The position numbers were made by a program, and so were the translations under genes. From Candidatus Methanoperedens sp. (lineage in GTDB: Archaea; Halobacteriota; Methanosarcinia; Methanosarcinales; Methanoperedenaceae): a DNA stretch of 64,000 nucleotides. Of this stretch, positions 50,707-59,571 are shown one piece after another. Position 1 is the stretch's first letter; the number at the start of each line of letters is the position of its first letter. Where the stretch lies: assembly GCA_023249105.1 (NCBI GenBank), contig JAHFDG010000017.1:1-64000 (forward strand), given 5' to 3'. The notes beneath the pieces were generated by a model. That model searched no databases and had not been told where the DNA came from. It saw only the letters and a list, made by a program, of their open reading frames with translations.

Positions 50707-51378
50707 TTGAGATAAACAATCTTCAAGCGTGCCATTCCCCATAATATTCGGATTTATCCCATGTTTTCGCATAATATCAGCGGTTTTTTGTCCTATTGCA
50801 ATAACTTTGAGCTTTTTTGCATGTTCCGGCGCGAAGCCTGAAAGTTCAAAGGATTTTGCACTGGTGAATATTACCGCATCAACATCGTCTAATATTTCTA
50901 CAATGCTGTTGCCGGCTACCAGCCGATATGCAGGCGTCTCGATTACGGTCGCGCCTCCGGATATCAGGGAGCTTACCAGTTCAGGATTTGGCACTTCGGC
51001 GCGGGCGATGCCAATTGTCTTGCCTTTTATGTCGCCAAGATATTGCGCAAAGTTATCGGATGAGAATTTATCTATAATTTCACTTCGCATTCCGTATTCT
51101 TCAACTTTCTTTGCTGTTTTCGGGCCTACGCTTACGATTCTCACATTTTTCCCCGGTTTTATTATTTCAAAAAGTTTTTCAACACCGAGCGAACTTGTGA
51201 ATATCAGGATATCGATTTTATTTCTTGAAATCATCTCAGCCAGATGGGAAAGAGGCGCGGGGTCGGTGGGCGGCGCGGCGCGCATTGTGGATACTATAAC
51301 CGCTTCATGACCGTATCGCCGGAATAGCTCCGGGATACCTTCTGATTTTTCTTCAAGTTTGGTGACTGCGATTTTCAC
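50701..51378 (-). CDS. hemD: Uroporphyrinogen-III synthase
   Basis: 225-residue, low-conservation HemD fold. Two alpha/beta lobes are seen: IDILIFTSSLGVEKLFE (about 54) and VDAVIFTSAKSFELSGF (about 165), joined by VRIVSVGPKTAKKVEEYG and LKVIAIGQKTADIMRKHG, the duplicated pattern of the family. It makes uroporphyrinogen III for cobamides, F430 and heme-like compounds. Other tetrapyrrole genes are not in the window. Confidence 0.85.
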   Translation of the reverse strand: MKIAVTKLEEKSEGIPELFRRYGHEAVIVSTMRAAPPTDPAPLSHLAEMISRNKIDILIFTSSLGVEKLFEIIKPGKNVRIVSVGPKTAKKVEEYGMRSEIIDKFSSDNFAQYLGDIKGKTIGIARAEVPNPELVSSLISGGATVIETPAYRLVAGNSIVEILDDVDAVIFTSAKSFELSGFAPEHAKKLKVIAIGQKTADIMRKHGINPNIMGNGTLEDCLSQL

Positions 51379-51526
51379 GGAACTGAGATTAATTCATTAA
51401 AGCATAATGTTTGTGTATTTCAAGAAAAGAGGCTTGCAAGGGGGTCTTATATTAGCGAAACTTAAATTTATATCACCGTAAAGTACGCAAAAAGCGCAAA
51501 GCATGGGAATAATAATTTTTATTTTG

Positions 51527-51570
51527 CATTAGTAATGAATAATTTTATTAAAAAATGTTCATTAGTAATG
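51527..51570 (+). promoter_or_regulatory. Pair of identical palindromes in the ATPase promoter
   Basis: CATTAGTAATG at 51527-51537 and 51560-51570, exactly 33 bases apart, so on the same face of the helix. The second copy touches the TATA region AAAACTTATAAATAA (51571-51585). This is the typical layout of a cooperatively bound repressor. Confidence 0.6.
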
Positions 51571-51607
51571 AAAACTTATAAATAATATTGAAGCCATTCC
51601 GCATCTA

Positions 51608-52891
51608 ATGAATATAAGAATACTCAAAGAAATTATTGTGCAGCAAAAAACCGAGCTTGATAGAAAAGAAAGAGGACTGGAAAGAGACTCTTTAAAGGAT
51701 ATAGAAAAATATCTCAAACTTCCGCATGCAGTCGTTATAATCGGTGTTCGACGAAGCGGGAAATCAACACTACTCACACAGATAATAACAAAACATTTCA
51801 AGGAAGATTATTATTATCTCAATTTCGAAGACGAGCGCCTGATACAATTTTCAGCAAGAGATGATTTTGATACTCTTTATCAGGCGTATCTTGAACTTTA
51901 TGGCAGGCATGAAACTTTCTTTTTTGATGAAATCCAGAACATTGACGGCTGGGAAAGATTTGTAAGGAGGATGTCTGATATCGGGTTTAAATTTTTTATT
52001 ACAGGCTCAAACGCAAGGTTGCTAAGCCGGGAACTTGCAACACACCTGACAGGTAGACATCTGACAAGTGAAATTTACCCATTTTCATTCATGGAATTTC
52101 TTGAATTTAACAAAACCAAGCTGGAAAATAATTTTGAATACATGGCAGAAGAGCGGGCAAAAATCAAAAAATTCTTATTTGATTATATTGAAGACGGTGG
52201 ATTTCCGGAATATTTAAAATATAAGGAAAAAGATGTGCTTCACAGGCTTTACAGTGATATATTATTCAGGGACATTGTTGTAAGATACGGCATTCGTGAG
52301 GTAAAGGCATTCCAGGAAATAGCCGGTTTTCTCATGTCAAACATTTCTAATACAATCAGTTACAGCAGAGTGAAAAATGTATTTGATCTTGGCAGCATAA
52401 ATACCGCAAAGAATTTTATGGAATATATGGAAACCAGTTTTTTGATGTTCTTCGTAAACCAGTTTTCATATTCTAAAGGCATCCAGTCTGCATCCCCAAA
52501 AAAAGTATATTGCATTGATACCGGATTGAGGAATACAGTATCTTTCAGATTTTCTCAAGACACAGGAAGGCTTGCAGAAAATATTGTATTTCTGGAACTG
52601 AAAAGAAGAGGGAAGGAAATATATTACTGGAAGGGTAAAGGTGAAGTGGATTTTCTGATAAGGGAGGGCTTGCATATCAGGGAGCTTATTCAGGTCTGTT
52701 GGGACATTGAAGATGAAGATAAGAAAAATGTGGAGGTGAAAGCTCTGGTAGAGGCAATGAGCGAATTCAAGCTAAAAAATGGGTTTGTGATAACTGAGGA
52801 TTTTGAAGGGGAAGAAGTTATTGAGAAGAAAATAATAAGGTATATACCGTTATGGAAATGGCTGCTGAGGATGGAAAAGGATTTTTCGTAA
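51608..52891 (+). CDS. AAA-type ATPase with DUF4143 C-terminus, copy 2
   Basis: 427 residues. Walker A GVRRSGKSTL (about 46), Walker B FFFDEIQNIDGWE (about 104), sensor ITGSNARLLSRELATHLTGR (about 134), and a DUF4143 part (about 220-420) with YYWKGKGEVDFLIREG. It shares all motifs with the 39542 protein but differs along the whole length, so they are old paralogues. Two palindromes CATTAGTAATG before the TATA box suggest tight control. Function unknown. Confidence 0.85.
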   Translation: MNIRILKEIIVQQKTELDRKERGLERDSLKDIEKYLKLPHAVVIIGVRRSGKSTLLTQIITKHFKEDYYYLNFEDERLIQFSARDDFDTLYQAYLELYGRHETFFFDEIQNIDGWERFVRRMSDIGFKFFITGSNARLLSRELATHLTGRHLTSEIYPFSFMEFLEFNKTKLENNFEYMAEERAKIKKFLFDYIEDGGFPEYLKYKEKDVLHRLYSDILFRDIVVRYGIREVKAFQEIAGFLMSNISNTISYSRVKNVFDLGSINTAKNFMEYMETSFLMFFVNQFSYSKGIQSASPKKVYCIDTGLRNTVSFRFSQDTGRLAENIVFLELKRRGKEIYYWKGKGEVDFLIREGLHIRELIQVCWDIEDEDKKNVEVKALVEAMSEFKLKNGFVITEDFEGEEVIEKKIIRYIPLWKWLLRMEKDFS

Positions 52892-52965
52892 TTAGCGATT
52901 TGAACCAACTAATAGATGTTTGGAAGGGAAGATATCATAATGCTTTTGTTTATTGGCGGTTATGA

Positions 52966-54273
52966 GTGGACTCCATGGAAATCTCCCTCACCCTCCTCCT
53001 CATCTCCATCCTCCTCGGTTTCATCCTGGGCATTATTTCAGGACTCACCCCCGGAATCCACGTCAATAACTTCGCCCTTATACTTGTTGCGCTGTCGTCG
53101 TTCTTTGCAAGCATCGGGTTTGCGCCATTCTACATTGCCGTCGTTATCCTCTCAAATTCCATAGCGCATACCTTCCTTGACATTATCCCATCAGTCTTTC
53201 TCGGCGCGCCCGAAGCAGATACTGCACTGGCTGTGCTTCCTGGTCATGCGCTACTTATGGAAGGAAGAGGCTCTGAAGCTGTGCGCCTGTCAGCGCTTGG
53301 TAGCGCCGGCGCGGTCGTGGTTTCTTTGATATTGGCTATACCGATGGCTTTTTTCTTTCAGAATATTTACGGCATGATAAATGCATACATCGGCTTGATT
53401 CTTATTCTGATTGTAGTCGTGATGATAGCTACCGAGAACGGGGAAGTGGTTGAAGGTCAGGGTTCGCTTGTACACCTTAAATTCAAGATGTACGCAATCC
53501 TACTGTTTTTTATTTCAGGCATGCTTGGGATATTTGCATTTGATAATGCGGCACTGATGCAGCCTCTTGTAAAATTCGGCGAGCCGTCTATCCTTCTTCC
53601 TCTTCTTTCAGGTCTCTTCGGCGCCTCCATGCTCGTTATCAGCCTCATGACAAAATCCGAAATCCCGCCGCAGCAAAAAGCATGCGGTTTTGCGCTTGCT
53701 CAAAAAAAGATTGTGCGCGGCATGGTCACAGGAAGCGCGGCAGGTTCATTTGTGGCATGGCTTCCGGGGGTATCCTCAACCGTGGGCACAATAATCGCAA
53801 GGCTTCTTGTACGCGAGGAGAAGGATGCCGAATCATCGAAAGAATTCATGGTATCGATAAGCAGCGCCAATACATCCAATGCGGTTTTTAGCCTGGTAGC
53901 GCTGTATATAATCGGAAAAGCGAGAAGTGGCGCAATGGTTTCTATTGATAAACTTGTAAATATAAACGAATGGGATTTTTCTGTTATTGTCGTTTTATTA
54001 ATTGTAATCGTATATGTTTCTGTGATTTCATATTATACCACCATTTATCTTGGGGACAAAATTTCAGGGTATCTGTCGCACATCAATTATTCAAAACTGT
54101 GCGCTGCTGTCCTTTTTGGGCTGTCGGTTATGGTGTTCATGTTCACAGGCTGGTTTGGGTTAATAATATTTTTAATATCTACTCCTGTCGGGATGGTGGC
54201 ATCCTATGCAAAAATCAGAAAAACACATGCAATGGGAGTAATAATGCTTCCTGTGATATTGTATTTCCTGTGA
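52966..54273 (+). CDS. TctA-family (COG1784) membrane permease
   Basis: 435 residues from GTG 52966 (ATG 52975 is an equally good start), about 10-12 membrane helices. The pattern IISGLTPGIHVNNFAL (about 24-39) and VAWLPGVSSTVGTIIARLL (about 262-280) are the twin inverted PG-type re-entrant motifs of the TctA/tripartite tricarboxylate transporter family, which in bacteria works with TctB and a binding protein. No partner genes are seen here; archaeal members occur alone. Substrate unknown. Confidence 0.8.
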   Translation: MDSMEISLTLLLISILLGFILGIISGLTPGIHVNNFALILVALSSFFASIGFAPFYIAVVILSNSIAHTFLDIIPSVFLGAPEADTALAVLPGHALLMEGRGSEAVRLSALGSAGAVVVSLILAIPMAFFFQNIYGMINAYIGLILILIVVVMIATENGEVVEGQGSLVHLKFKMYAILLFFISGMLGIFAFDNAALMQPLVKFGEPSILLPLLSGLFGASMLVISLMTKSEIPPQQKACGFALAQKKIVRGMVTGSAAGSFVAWLPGVSSTVGTIIARLLVREEKDAESSKEFMVSISSANTSNAVFSLVALYIIGKARSGAMVSIDKLVNINEWDFSVIVVLLIVIVYVSVISYYTTIYLGDKISGYLSHINYSKLCAAVLFGLSVMVFMFTGWFGLIIFLISTPVGMVASYAKIRKTHAMGVIMLPVILYFL

Positions 54274-54368
54274 AGAGTCACAGTCTTTTGCAGGACAGAT
54301 TCTTATACAAACCGAATAATAGTGTTATCTAATGGTCTACGTTAATATTCAAAAAGAGGTGCTCAGGA

Positions 54369-55340
54369 ATGAATAAAAGCAATGAAATGGACATTGAAAA
54401 AGCAAGCGAAGACGCAAGAAAACTCGTAGTGCTTGGCTCGGCTCTGAGAGCAGGGATATTCCAGGCCCTTGGTAAAGAGAAAGACCTTGCAACCCTTACG
54501 CGCGAGCTACATGCAGACAAGAGAGCATTGCACATCATGGTTGAAGCGCTTGCTGCCATCGGATACGTTGATAAAAGAGAGGACAGGTATGTAATAGCAG
54601 AAAAAGCGCGCACCCTCTTTCTTGAGCGCGGTGGGGAATATGTCGGGGGGTATCTTCCGCATTTAATGAACATTTTGAAGGCATGGCTTTTGCTTCCCGA
54701 AATAATCAAAGGTGAGAAACCCAAGAGGGAAAAGCGTGATAAGGCGGCATTTATGCATGCAATGGCATCAAAGAGTGATGAGGGTGTGGATGAGACTATT
54801 GATAATTGCCTGAAAAGAAAGAAAGATGCAAAAAATGTCCTTGACCTTGGAGGCGGCCCGGGGAGTTATGCAAGAGCTTTTGTGAATAAGGGGATACACG
54901 CTGTTCTTTATGACATGCCTGAAATAATCAAGTATGTCAGCAGCGAGTTCAAGCTTAAAGATGTCAAGAACCTGACCCTTAAGAAAGGAGATTTTACCAA
55001 AGCCAAATTCGTGAAGGAATTCAAATATGAGTCCTTTGATATCGTTTTTATGGCAAATATTTCTCATATCTATTCTGAGGATGAAAATAGAATGCTTTTG
55101 AAGCGGGTAAAAAAATTGGTTACAAAAGGCGGAATGGTTGCGATAGAGGATTTCGTGCGCGGAAGGAGCCCCATGGCAGAAATGTTCGCAGTGAACATGC
55201 TGGCAAATACTGATAGCGGCAATACATATACCGAAGCGCAGTACAGGGAATGGCTCAAAGAAGCAGGGTTTGAAAGGGTTGAGGTAACTGACCTTGGAGA
55301 AAAGGAAAGACAGCTCATAACGGCTTTTTTAGTTAATTAG
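54369..55340 (+). CDS. O-methyltransferase-like protein (family 2 type)
   Basis: 323 residues. N-terminal winged-helix dimerisation part (about 15-90, LGSALRAGIFQALGKEKDLATL), then a SAM-binding domain: NVLDLGGGPGSYARAFVN (about 158), DMPEIIKYV (about 185), DIVFMANISHIYSED (about 226) and ATN-like CTerm. This is the acetylserotonin O-methyltransferase/hydroxyneurosporene type, acting on small hydroxylated molecules. A TATA-like TTCTTATACAA lies about 60 bases upstream. Substrate unknown. Confidence 0.85.
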   Translation: MNKSNEMDIEKASEDARKLVVLGSALRAGIFQALGKEKDLATLTRELHADKRALHIMVEALAAIGYVDKREDRYVIAEKARTLFLERGGEYVGGYLPHLMNILKAWLLLPEIIKGEKPKREKRDKAAFMHAMASKSDEGVDETIDNCLKRKKDAKNVLDLGGGPGSYARAFVNKGIHAVLYDMPEIIKYVSSEFKLKDVKNLTLKKGDFTKAKFVKEFKYESFDIVFMANISHIYSEDENRMLLKRVKKLVTKGGMVAIEDFVRGRSPMAEMFAVNMLANTDSGNTYTEAQYREWLKEAGFERVEVTDLGEKERQLITAFLVN

Positions 55341-55467
55341 ACCATTAAAACCATCTCTGCATCACGGGACTGGCGGCATATAACACGGATGACGTGGATA
55401 TGGACGTATTTACACGGATTTTGCGCTTTTATTCAATGGTAAGAATTATAAGTGTACATGCACATAC

Positions 55468-55701
55468 ATGGATAATATGGCGACCAAAACCATAACGATT
55501 ACGCTGGATGCTTATAAGAGATTACGCGCAAAAAAAACATCCAATGAAAGCTTCACGGACATAATATTGAAACTGACCAGGAGAAAGAATACGCTTGACT
55601 ATATACGTTCCCTGAAACCCAGCACCGAACTTGCTGATAATATTGAAAAATCAATGATGGAAACAAGAAAAGCAAAATTAAGGAAAGTTGGTTTCCAATG
55701 A
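55468..55701 (+). CDS. vapB: VapB-type antitoxin
   Basis: 77 residues (ATG 55468, or 55477). TKTITITLDAYKRLRAKK then NESFTDIILKLTRRKN is the VapB (PF02697-type) DNA-binding pattern of archaeal antitoxins. It overlaps vapC by four bases. It represses its own promoter (TATA-like GAATTATAAG about 20 bases upstream) and blocks the toxin. Confidence 0.85.
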   Translation: MDNMATKTITITLDAYKRLRAKKTSNESFTDIILKLTRRKNTLDYIRSLKPSTELADNIEKSMMETRKAKLRKVGFQ

Positions 55702-56093
55702 CGTGCCTTGACACTGATTTCATAATAGACCTGCTGCGCCGCAAACCTGCCGCTGAGAAAAAACTGGAAGACCTCACAGCAGACGGGGATAAATTAACTA
55801 CAACGCCCCTTAATGCATCCGAACTATACAAAGGCGCATACAACTCATCCCGACCGCTTGAAGAAGCCAAAAAAGTCAGGCATCTGCTTGATACCCTTGA
55901 CATCCTGGAATTTTCGAGTGCAGCAAGTGAAACCTTTGGAAAACTTTCGATTGACCTCCAGAAAAAAGGAAATGATATAGGGGATTTTGACCTCCTGATA
56001 GCGAGTATTGCCCTTACTCATGGAGAGCCACTGCTCACAAAGAATGCCAAACACTTTTCTAAGGTTCCCGGGCTGGCAGTGGAAAGTTACTGA
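55698..56093 (+). CDS. vapC: VapC-type PIN ribonuclease toxin
   Basis: 131-residue PIN domain. The acidic site is intact: CLDTDFIIDLL (Asp4/Asp6), LNASELYKGAY (Glu about 40) and GDFDLLIASIAL (Asp about 96-98). PIN toxins cut tRNA or rRNA to stop growth. Overlaps vapB. Confidence 0.9.
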   Translation: MTCLDTDFIIDLLRRKPAAEKKLEDLTADGDKLTTTPLNASELYKGAYNSSRPLEEAKKVRHLLDTLDILEFSSAASETFGKLSIDLQKKGNDIGDFDLLIASIALTHGEPLLTKNAKHFSKVPGLAVESY

Positions 56094-56156
56094 AGTTTTA
56101 TTTATTTTCATAATTCACCCTACGACATATTATAGAATGACTGCGCTTACCTTTAT

Positions 56157-56717
56157 TTATCCGCTTCGTACATCCTCCTTACCCCGCATCGCCGAAACAA
56201 TAATCGCAGGCACAGTGATAATTGCAGAAAAAATAAACGCGCTTGTAATACCGCCGGTAAAAGCCTCCTGCGCAGCCACAGGCATACTTGCTCCTCCCAC
56301 AACGAACATATTCATCATCTGTTCAAGGGGAATCGTTCCCATAATGAGCGGAAAAGATATTCCCATGCTCAGCACCATGCCGGCGCTGTTGAAAAAAGCC
56401 CTCATTGATGAAGCTACACCACGGCGCTGCACAGATACCGATGACATTATGGCGCTGGTATTCGGGGGCTGGAACAGACCGGAGCCGAAACTGTTGATGA
56501 ACATCCACACTGCAAGTATCCAGTAAGGCGTATTATAATGCATCGTTGCCAGGCCAAGCAGGCCGATAAGGGATATGACCAGGCCGATAGTGCTTATCAT
56601 CCTTGAGCCATATTTATCCGACAGGACTCCGCCTATCGGGCCTGTTATCGCAAGACCGATAGCAAGAGGAATGGTCATGATGCTTGCTGTGAGCGGGTCT
56701 AATCGGCTTTGGGACAA
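56157..56717 (-). pseudogene. MFS transporter, C-terminal half only
   Basis: 186 codons from a TTG with a stop two codons upstream. It reads SRLDPLTASIMTIPLAIGLA (cited as residues 4-23) then GGVLSDKYGSRMISTIG, the loop seen in the middle of 12/14-helix drug exporters of the EmrB/QacA group, and about five helices to the end. The N-terminal half is absent upstream. So it is a truncated relic. Confidence 0.75.
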
Positions 56718-57174
56718 TATTCATTTAACTTTTCAATCAATGAATAAACCTAACCAACATCATAAGATTTCCATGTTTTTGAATATCCCTTTCATTTTCA
56801 GATGTCAATTAGATCTATCAGAATACACTAAACGTCTTCAGTATAAATAATTTTTTACAAAATATTTAATATTTATGAACAACAATAGTATTGTTATAAG
56901 AAAAATAATCAGCCTTAAAAATACGTTACATGGGATCGAATTATAATGGTATTAAAATCAAATTATAATAACATTTTCCATCCTACTGCATAAAAATAGT
57001 GGGATATATGGGGTAATTTTGTCCCACAGCCGCCCTCCGGAATATCTTTACCAGCGTTCGAGACCATAGTAATTCTTCTCAGGAAAGTTGTCAGGTTTAA
57101 GGGGATTTAAACACACGTGCTCGATCAATCATATGTGGCTATCACAGGATATTTATTCGTTTTCATGTTTTCCC
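56718..57174. other. AT-rich gap, probably a deletion scar
   Basis: No gene seen. Two near-identical A/T words (AATTATAATGG at 56939, AAATTATAATAA at 56960) and an inverted repeat GTGGGA/TCCCAC (56999-57004 / 57022-57027) are present. It lies between the truncated MFS gene and the flavoprotein gene on the minus strand, so the missing MFS half was probably lost here. Confidence 0.35.
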
Positions 57175-57804
57175 TCATCCCCTGAACTTACCCGCAACCT
57201 CTGCCACGCGCAGGCCAACATGCCTTGCCATCGCTATCCCTATCTCATCATTCAGGGCATCACCCTTCATTCCGGCCTTGGCACTTGCGCCCATACCGTA
57301 GTTATTGCCCACCACAATCATACTCTGTAAAAGCATCCACTGGAGTATTGAGTTTACAGTGAAAAGCTGTCCCCCGTCCCTGCCTCCGCCAACTGCTATT
57401 GCGCCTCCAACTTTATTTTTCAAAAGGAACTCAGGTCCTCCGGGAACTCCCGGCCTGTCTACCGGCATGCCTTTTGCATATCGCAGTATTACACTTCTGT
57501 CAAAAAGAGCCTTCAGTTGGGCAGTCACAGAAAGGAAATATACAGGTGAAGCTACGATTATTCCGTCCGCTTCCTTCATAGCTTCATAAATGCGGGGCAC
57601 GTCATCATCTTTTATCACGCATATTCCCATTGAGCTTTCAGTGCGGCATGTACCGCAGCCTGTGCATGGTTTGATTTTCTTGCCTGAGAGGGCGATAAAA
57701 TCAGCTTTTGCTCCCATCTCGGATGCTGCTCTCAATGCTTCATGTACGAGTATTTCTGTATTGCCTTTCGCTCTCGGGCTGCCGGAAATTCCTAATATTC
57801 TCAT
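57175..57804 (-). CDS. Iron-sulfur flavoprotein (Isf-like NADPH-dependent FMN reductase)
   Basis: 209 residues, flavodoxin-like. FMN phosphate loop GISGSPRAKGNTE (about 5-17), Cys47-x2-Cys50-x2-Cys53-x8-Cys62 in place of the compact Cys cluster of Isf (there the last spacing is five), then IIVASPVYFLSVTAQLKALF (about 84) and VGGGRDGGQ (FMN ring region). Isf proteins of Methanosarcina move electrons from ferredoxin and help against oxygen and peroxide. It is transcribed away from the wHTH-ABC operon (57867), with 62 bases between the starts. Confidence 0.85.
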   Translation of the reverse strand: MRILGISGSPRAKGNTEILVHEALRAASEMGAKADFIALSGKKIKPCTGCGTCRTESSMGICVIKDDDVPRIYEAMKEADGIIVASPVYFLSVTAQLKALFDRSVILRYAKGMPVDRPGVPGGPEFLLKNKVGGAIAVGGGRDGGQLFTVNSILQWMLLQSMIVVGNNYGMGASAKAGMKGDALNDEIGIAMARHVGLRVAEVAGKFRG

Positions 57805-57866
57805 AATTTTCCTCTTTTTTATGATTTATCTTATATGGAAAAGGATATAGTAATTACTTACCATCT

Positions 57867-58406
57867 ATGTCTCAATATACATACCTTAAGGCTGAAATGG
57901 CTCTAAAATTAAATATTGGAAAGCAGGGGATTTTGATATCAGCTATTGTACTTGTTATTTCTGTACTTCTCCTGATTGATAGATTGCTGGCTACAGGTCC
58001 TGTCCAGCTTATTTTAGAGGATGGCAGGGCAATTCCGATAGAGGGGGCTTCGTATTTTTCACTGAATGAAGTGTTGTTTTTCATCATGACAGCATGGCTC
58101 GGCGGCATGTCTTTCCTTTACATAATTCTCTTCCCCAGGGAAAAAGGAACGACTGTAACAGATGCCGAAGGAATCCCGGAAAATAACAATGCAGCCCTGC
58201 TGGCTGCCAATCTGCTTGAGGGCGATGAGAAGATAGTATTCAGGGAAATAATTGACAAGAATGAGATTCTCCAGAGGGAACTCATTTCAAAGACCGGTTT
58301 TTCTGAGCCCAAGGTGAGCAGGCTTCTTGACAAGCTTGAGAGGCGGGGATTGATAATACGAAAGAGGAATGGGATGGGAAACAGGATTATGCTGAAAAAC
58401 AGGTAG
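57867..58406 (+). CDS. Membrane-anchored winged-helix regulator
   Basis: 179 residues. Two membrane helices (about 20-40, GILISAIVLVISVLLLI; about 70-92, EVLFFIMTAWLGGMSFLYII) flanking an outside loop of about 25 residues, then a linker and a C-terminal winged helix (LISKTGFSEPKVSRLLDKLERRGL, about 143-166 cited by position). Archaeal regulators with this layout sense envelope signals. It precedes the ABC operon on the same strand and is divergent from the flavoprotein gene, so it probably controls one or both. Confidence 0.8.
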   Translation: MSQYTYLKAEMALKLNIGKQGILISAIVLVISVLLLIDRLLATGPVQLILEDGRAIPIEGASYFSLNEVLFFIMTAWLGGMSFLYIILFPREKGTTVTDAEGIPENNNAALLAANLLEGDEKIVFREIIDKNEILQRELISKTGFSEPKVSRLLDKLERRGLIIRKRNGMGNRIMLKNR

Positions 58407-58486
58407 TTAAGGCGTAATTTCAATTTTTTAAAACTGCTTTCAGCAGAATTTCAGGGAACTCTTATATGGTCTTTCATCTCTTCTGA

Positions 58487-58894
58487 ATGAACATGAACAA
58501 ATGGAAAATACTGGCACTGGTTATGATTGCCCTGCTGATTATTTCTGCCGGGCTCAGGTTTGCATACATAGAGGCGCATGCGTTCAAGCTTAACGAAAAA
58601 CAGAAGAGTTTCGCAATAAACTCATCTCTGGATGCGCTGAAAAACGAAGTGGAAGGCAACAACTACAATATTACTGTCCAGGAGCACGGCATGATAATAT
58701 CTGCGGCAAACGGGGATAAAAAGGTCGTTCGTGTGGTTTTTACCAGCAGGAATATAACCCTGACCGCACTTGTTGATTTGGATTCAGGTAATGTGGTAGA
58801 AAAGAACAAAATGGAATACAGCGGCTGGATGACAGAATACCAAGATCAAAATCCCCAGCGCTGGGCACATAAGCGATTGTTCAGGGCGACGTGA
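58487..58894 (+). CDS. Exported small PepSY-like protein
   Basis: 135 residues. N-terminal helix 6-24 (ILALVMIALLIISAGL), then an outside domain (ALKNEVEGNNYNITVQEHG, KVVRVVFTSRNITLTALVDLDSGNVVEK) with the PepSY-like pattern of a helix followed by three strands and a D-L-D-S-G-x-V turn. It overlaps the ATPase gene by one base (TGATG), so it belongs to the operon. PepSY domains often inhibit or chaperone proteases; here the role is open. Confidence 0.6.
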   Translation: MNMNKWKILALVMIALLIISAGLRFAYIEAHAFKLNEKQKSFAINSSLDALKNEVEGNNYNITVQEHGMIISAANGDKKVVRVVFTSRNITLTALVDLDSGNVVEKNKMEYSGWMTEYQDQNPQRWAHKRLFRAT

Positions 58895-59571
58895 TGGAAA
58901 CTATAATGGAACTGCAGGATGTCTGGAAAATTTATCGCATGGGTGAGTTTGATGTACCTGCGCTTGCAGGAGTAAATCTAACCATCGACAGAGGAGAACT
59001 CGTTGCTATAACAGGACCCAGCGGATGCGGCAAGTCAACTATGTTAAATATGATTGGCTGCCTGGATATGCCAACTCGCGGAAAAGTCCTGCTTGAAGAC
59101 AGGGACATATCGGAATTTAAAGGAAATGAGCTGGCGCGGATAAGGGGTAAAAAAATCGGATTCATATTCCAGACTTTTAACCTGTATCCAACCCTGACAG
59201 CTCTTGATAATATCCGGCTGCCCATGAGGATTCATGAATTTCCTGAAAGAGAGGTGGAAGAGACCTCAATGAAATTGCTGAATACTGTTGGCCTGGCTGA
59301 CCGCGGCTCTCATTTCCCGGCGCAGTTATCAGGCGGGCAGCAGCAAAGGGTAGCCATAGCAAGGGCGCTCTCCACAAGCCCTTCTATTCTCCTGGCAGAT
59401 GAGCCTACAGGGAACCTGGATACCAAATCAGGCGGCGAAGTAATGGACGTTTTTAAACGTTTAAACAGCGAGGGATTGACTATAGTTATGATAACGCATG
59501 ACATGAGAATTGCAGGATATGCAGGAAGAGTTGTAAAAATGCTGGATGGAAAAATAACAGGTGAAACATGA
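58894..59571 (+). CDS. MacB/LolD-type ABC ATPase, second system
   Basis: 225 residues. Walker A GPSGCGKSTM (about 42), signature LSGGQQQRVAIARAL (about 145), Walker B ILLADEPTGNLD, and H-loop ITHD. Close to the LolD/MacB group like the 22014 protein. ATG 58894 is taken; a GTG one codon earlier is also possible. Overlaps the adaptor by four bases. Confidence 0.92.
   Translation: METIMELQDVWKIYRMGEFDVPALAGVNLTIDRGELVAITGPSGCGKSTMLNMIGCLDMPTRGKVLLEDRDISEFKGNELARIRGKKIGFIFQTFNLYPTLTALDNIRLPMRIHEFPEREVEETSMKLLNTVGLADRGSHFPAQLSGGQQQRVAIARALSTSPSILLADEPTGNLDTKSGGEVMDVFKRLNSEGLTIVMITHDMRIAGYAGRVVKMLDGKITGET

Noticed and set aside
57041-57100. tRNA-like CCAGCGTTCGAGACC string
   Set aside because: Resembles a T-arm, but no acceptor stem or D-arm can be built around it.
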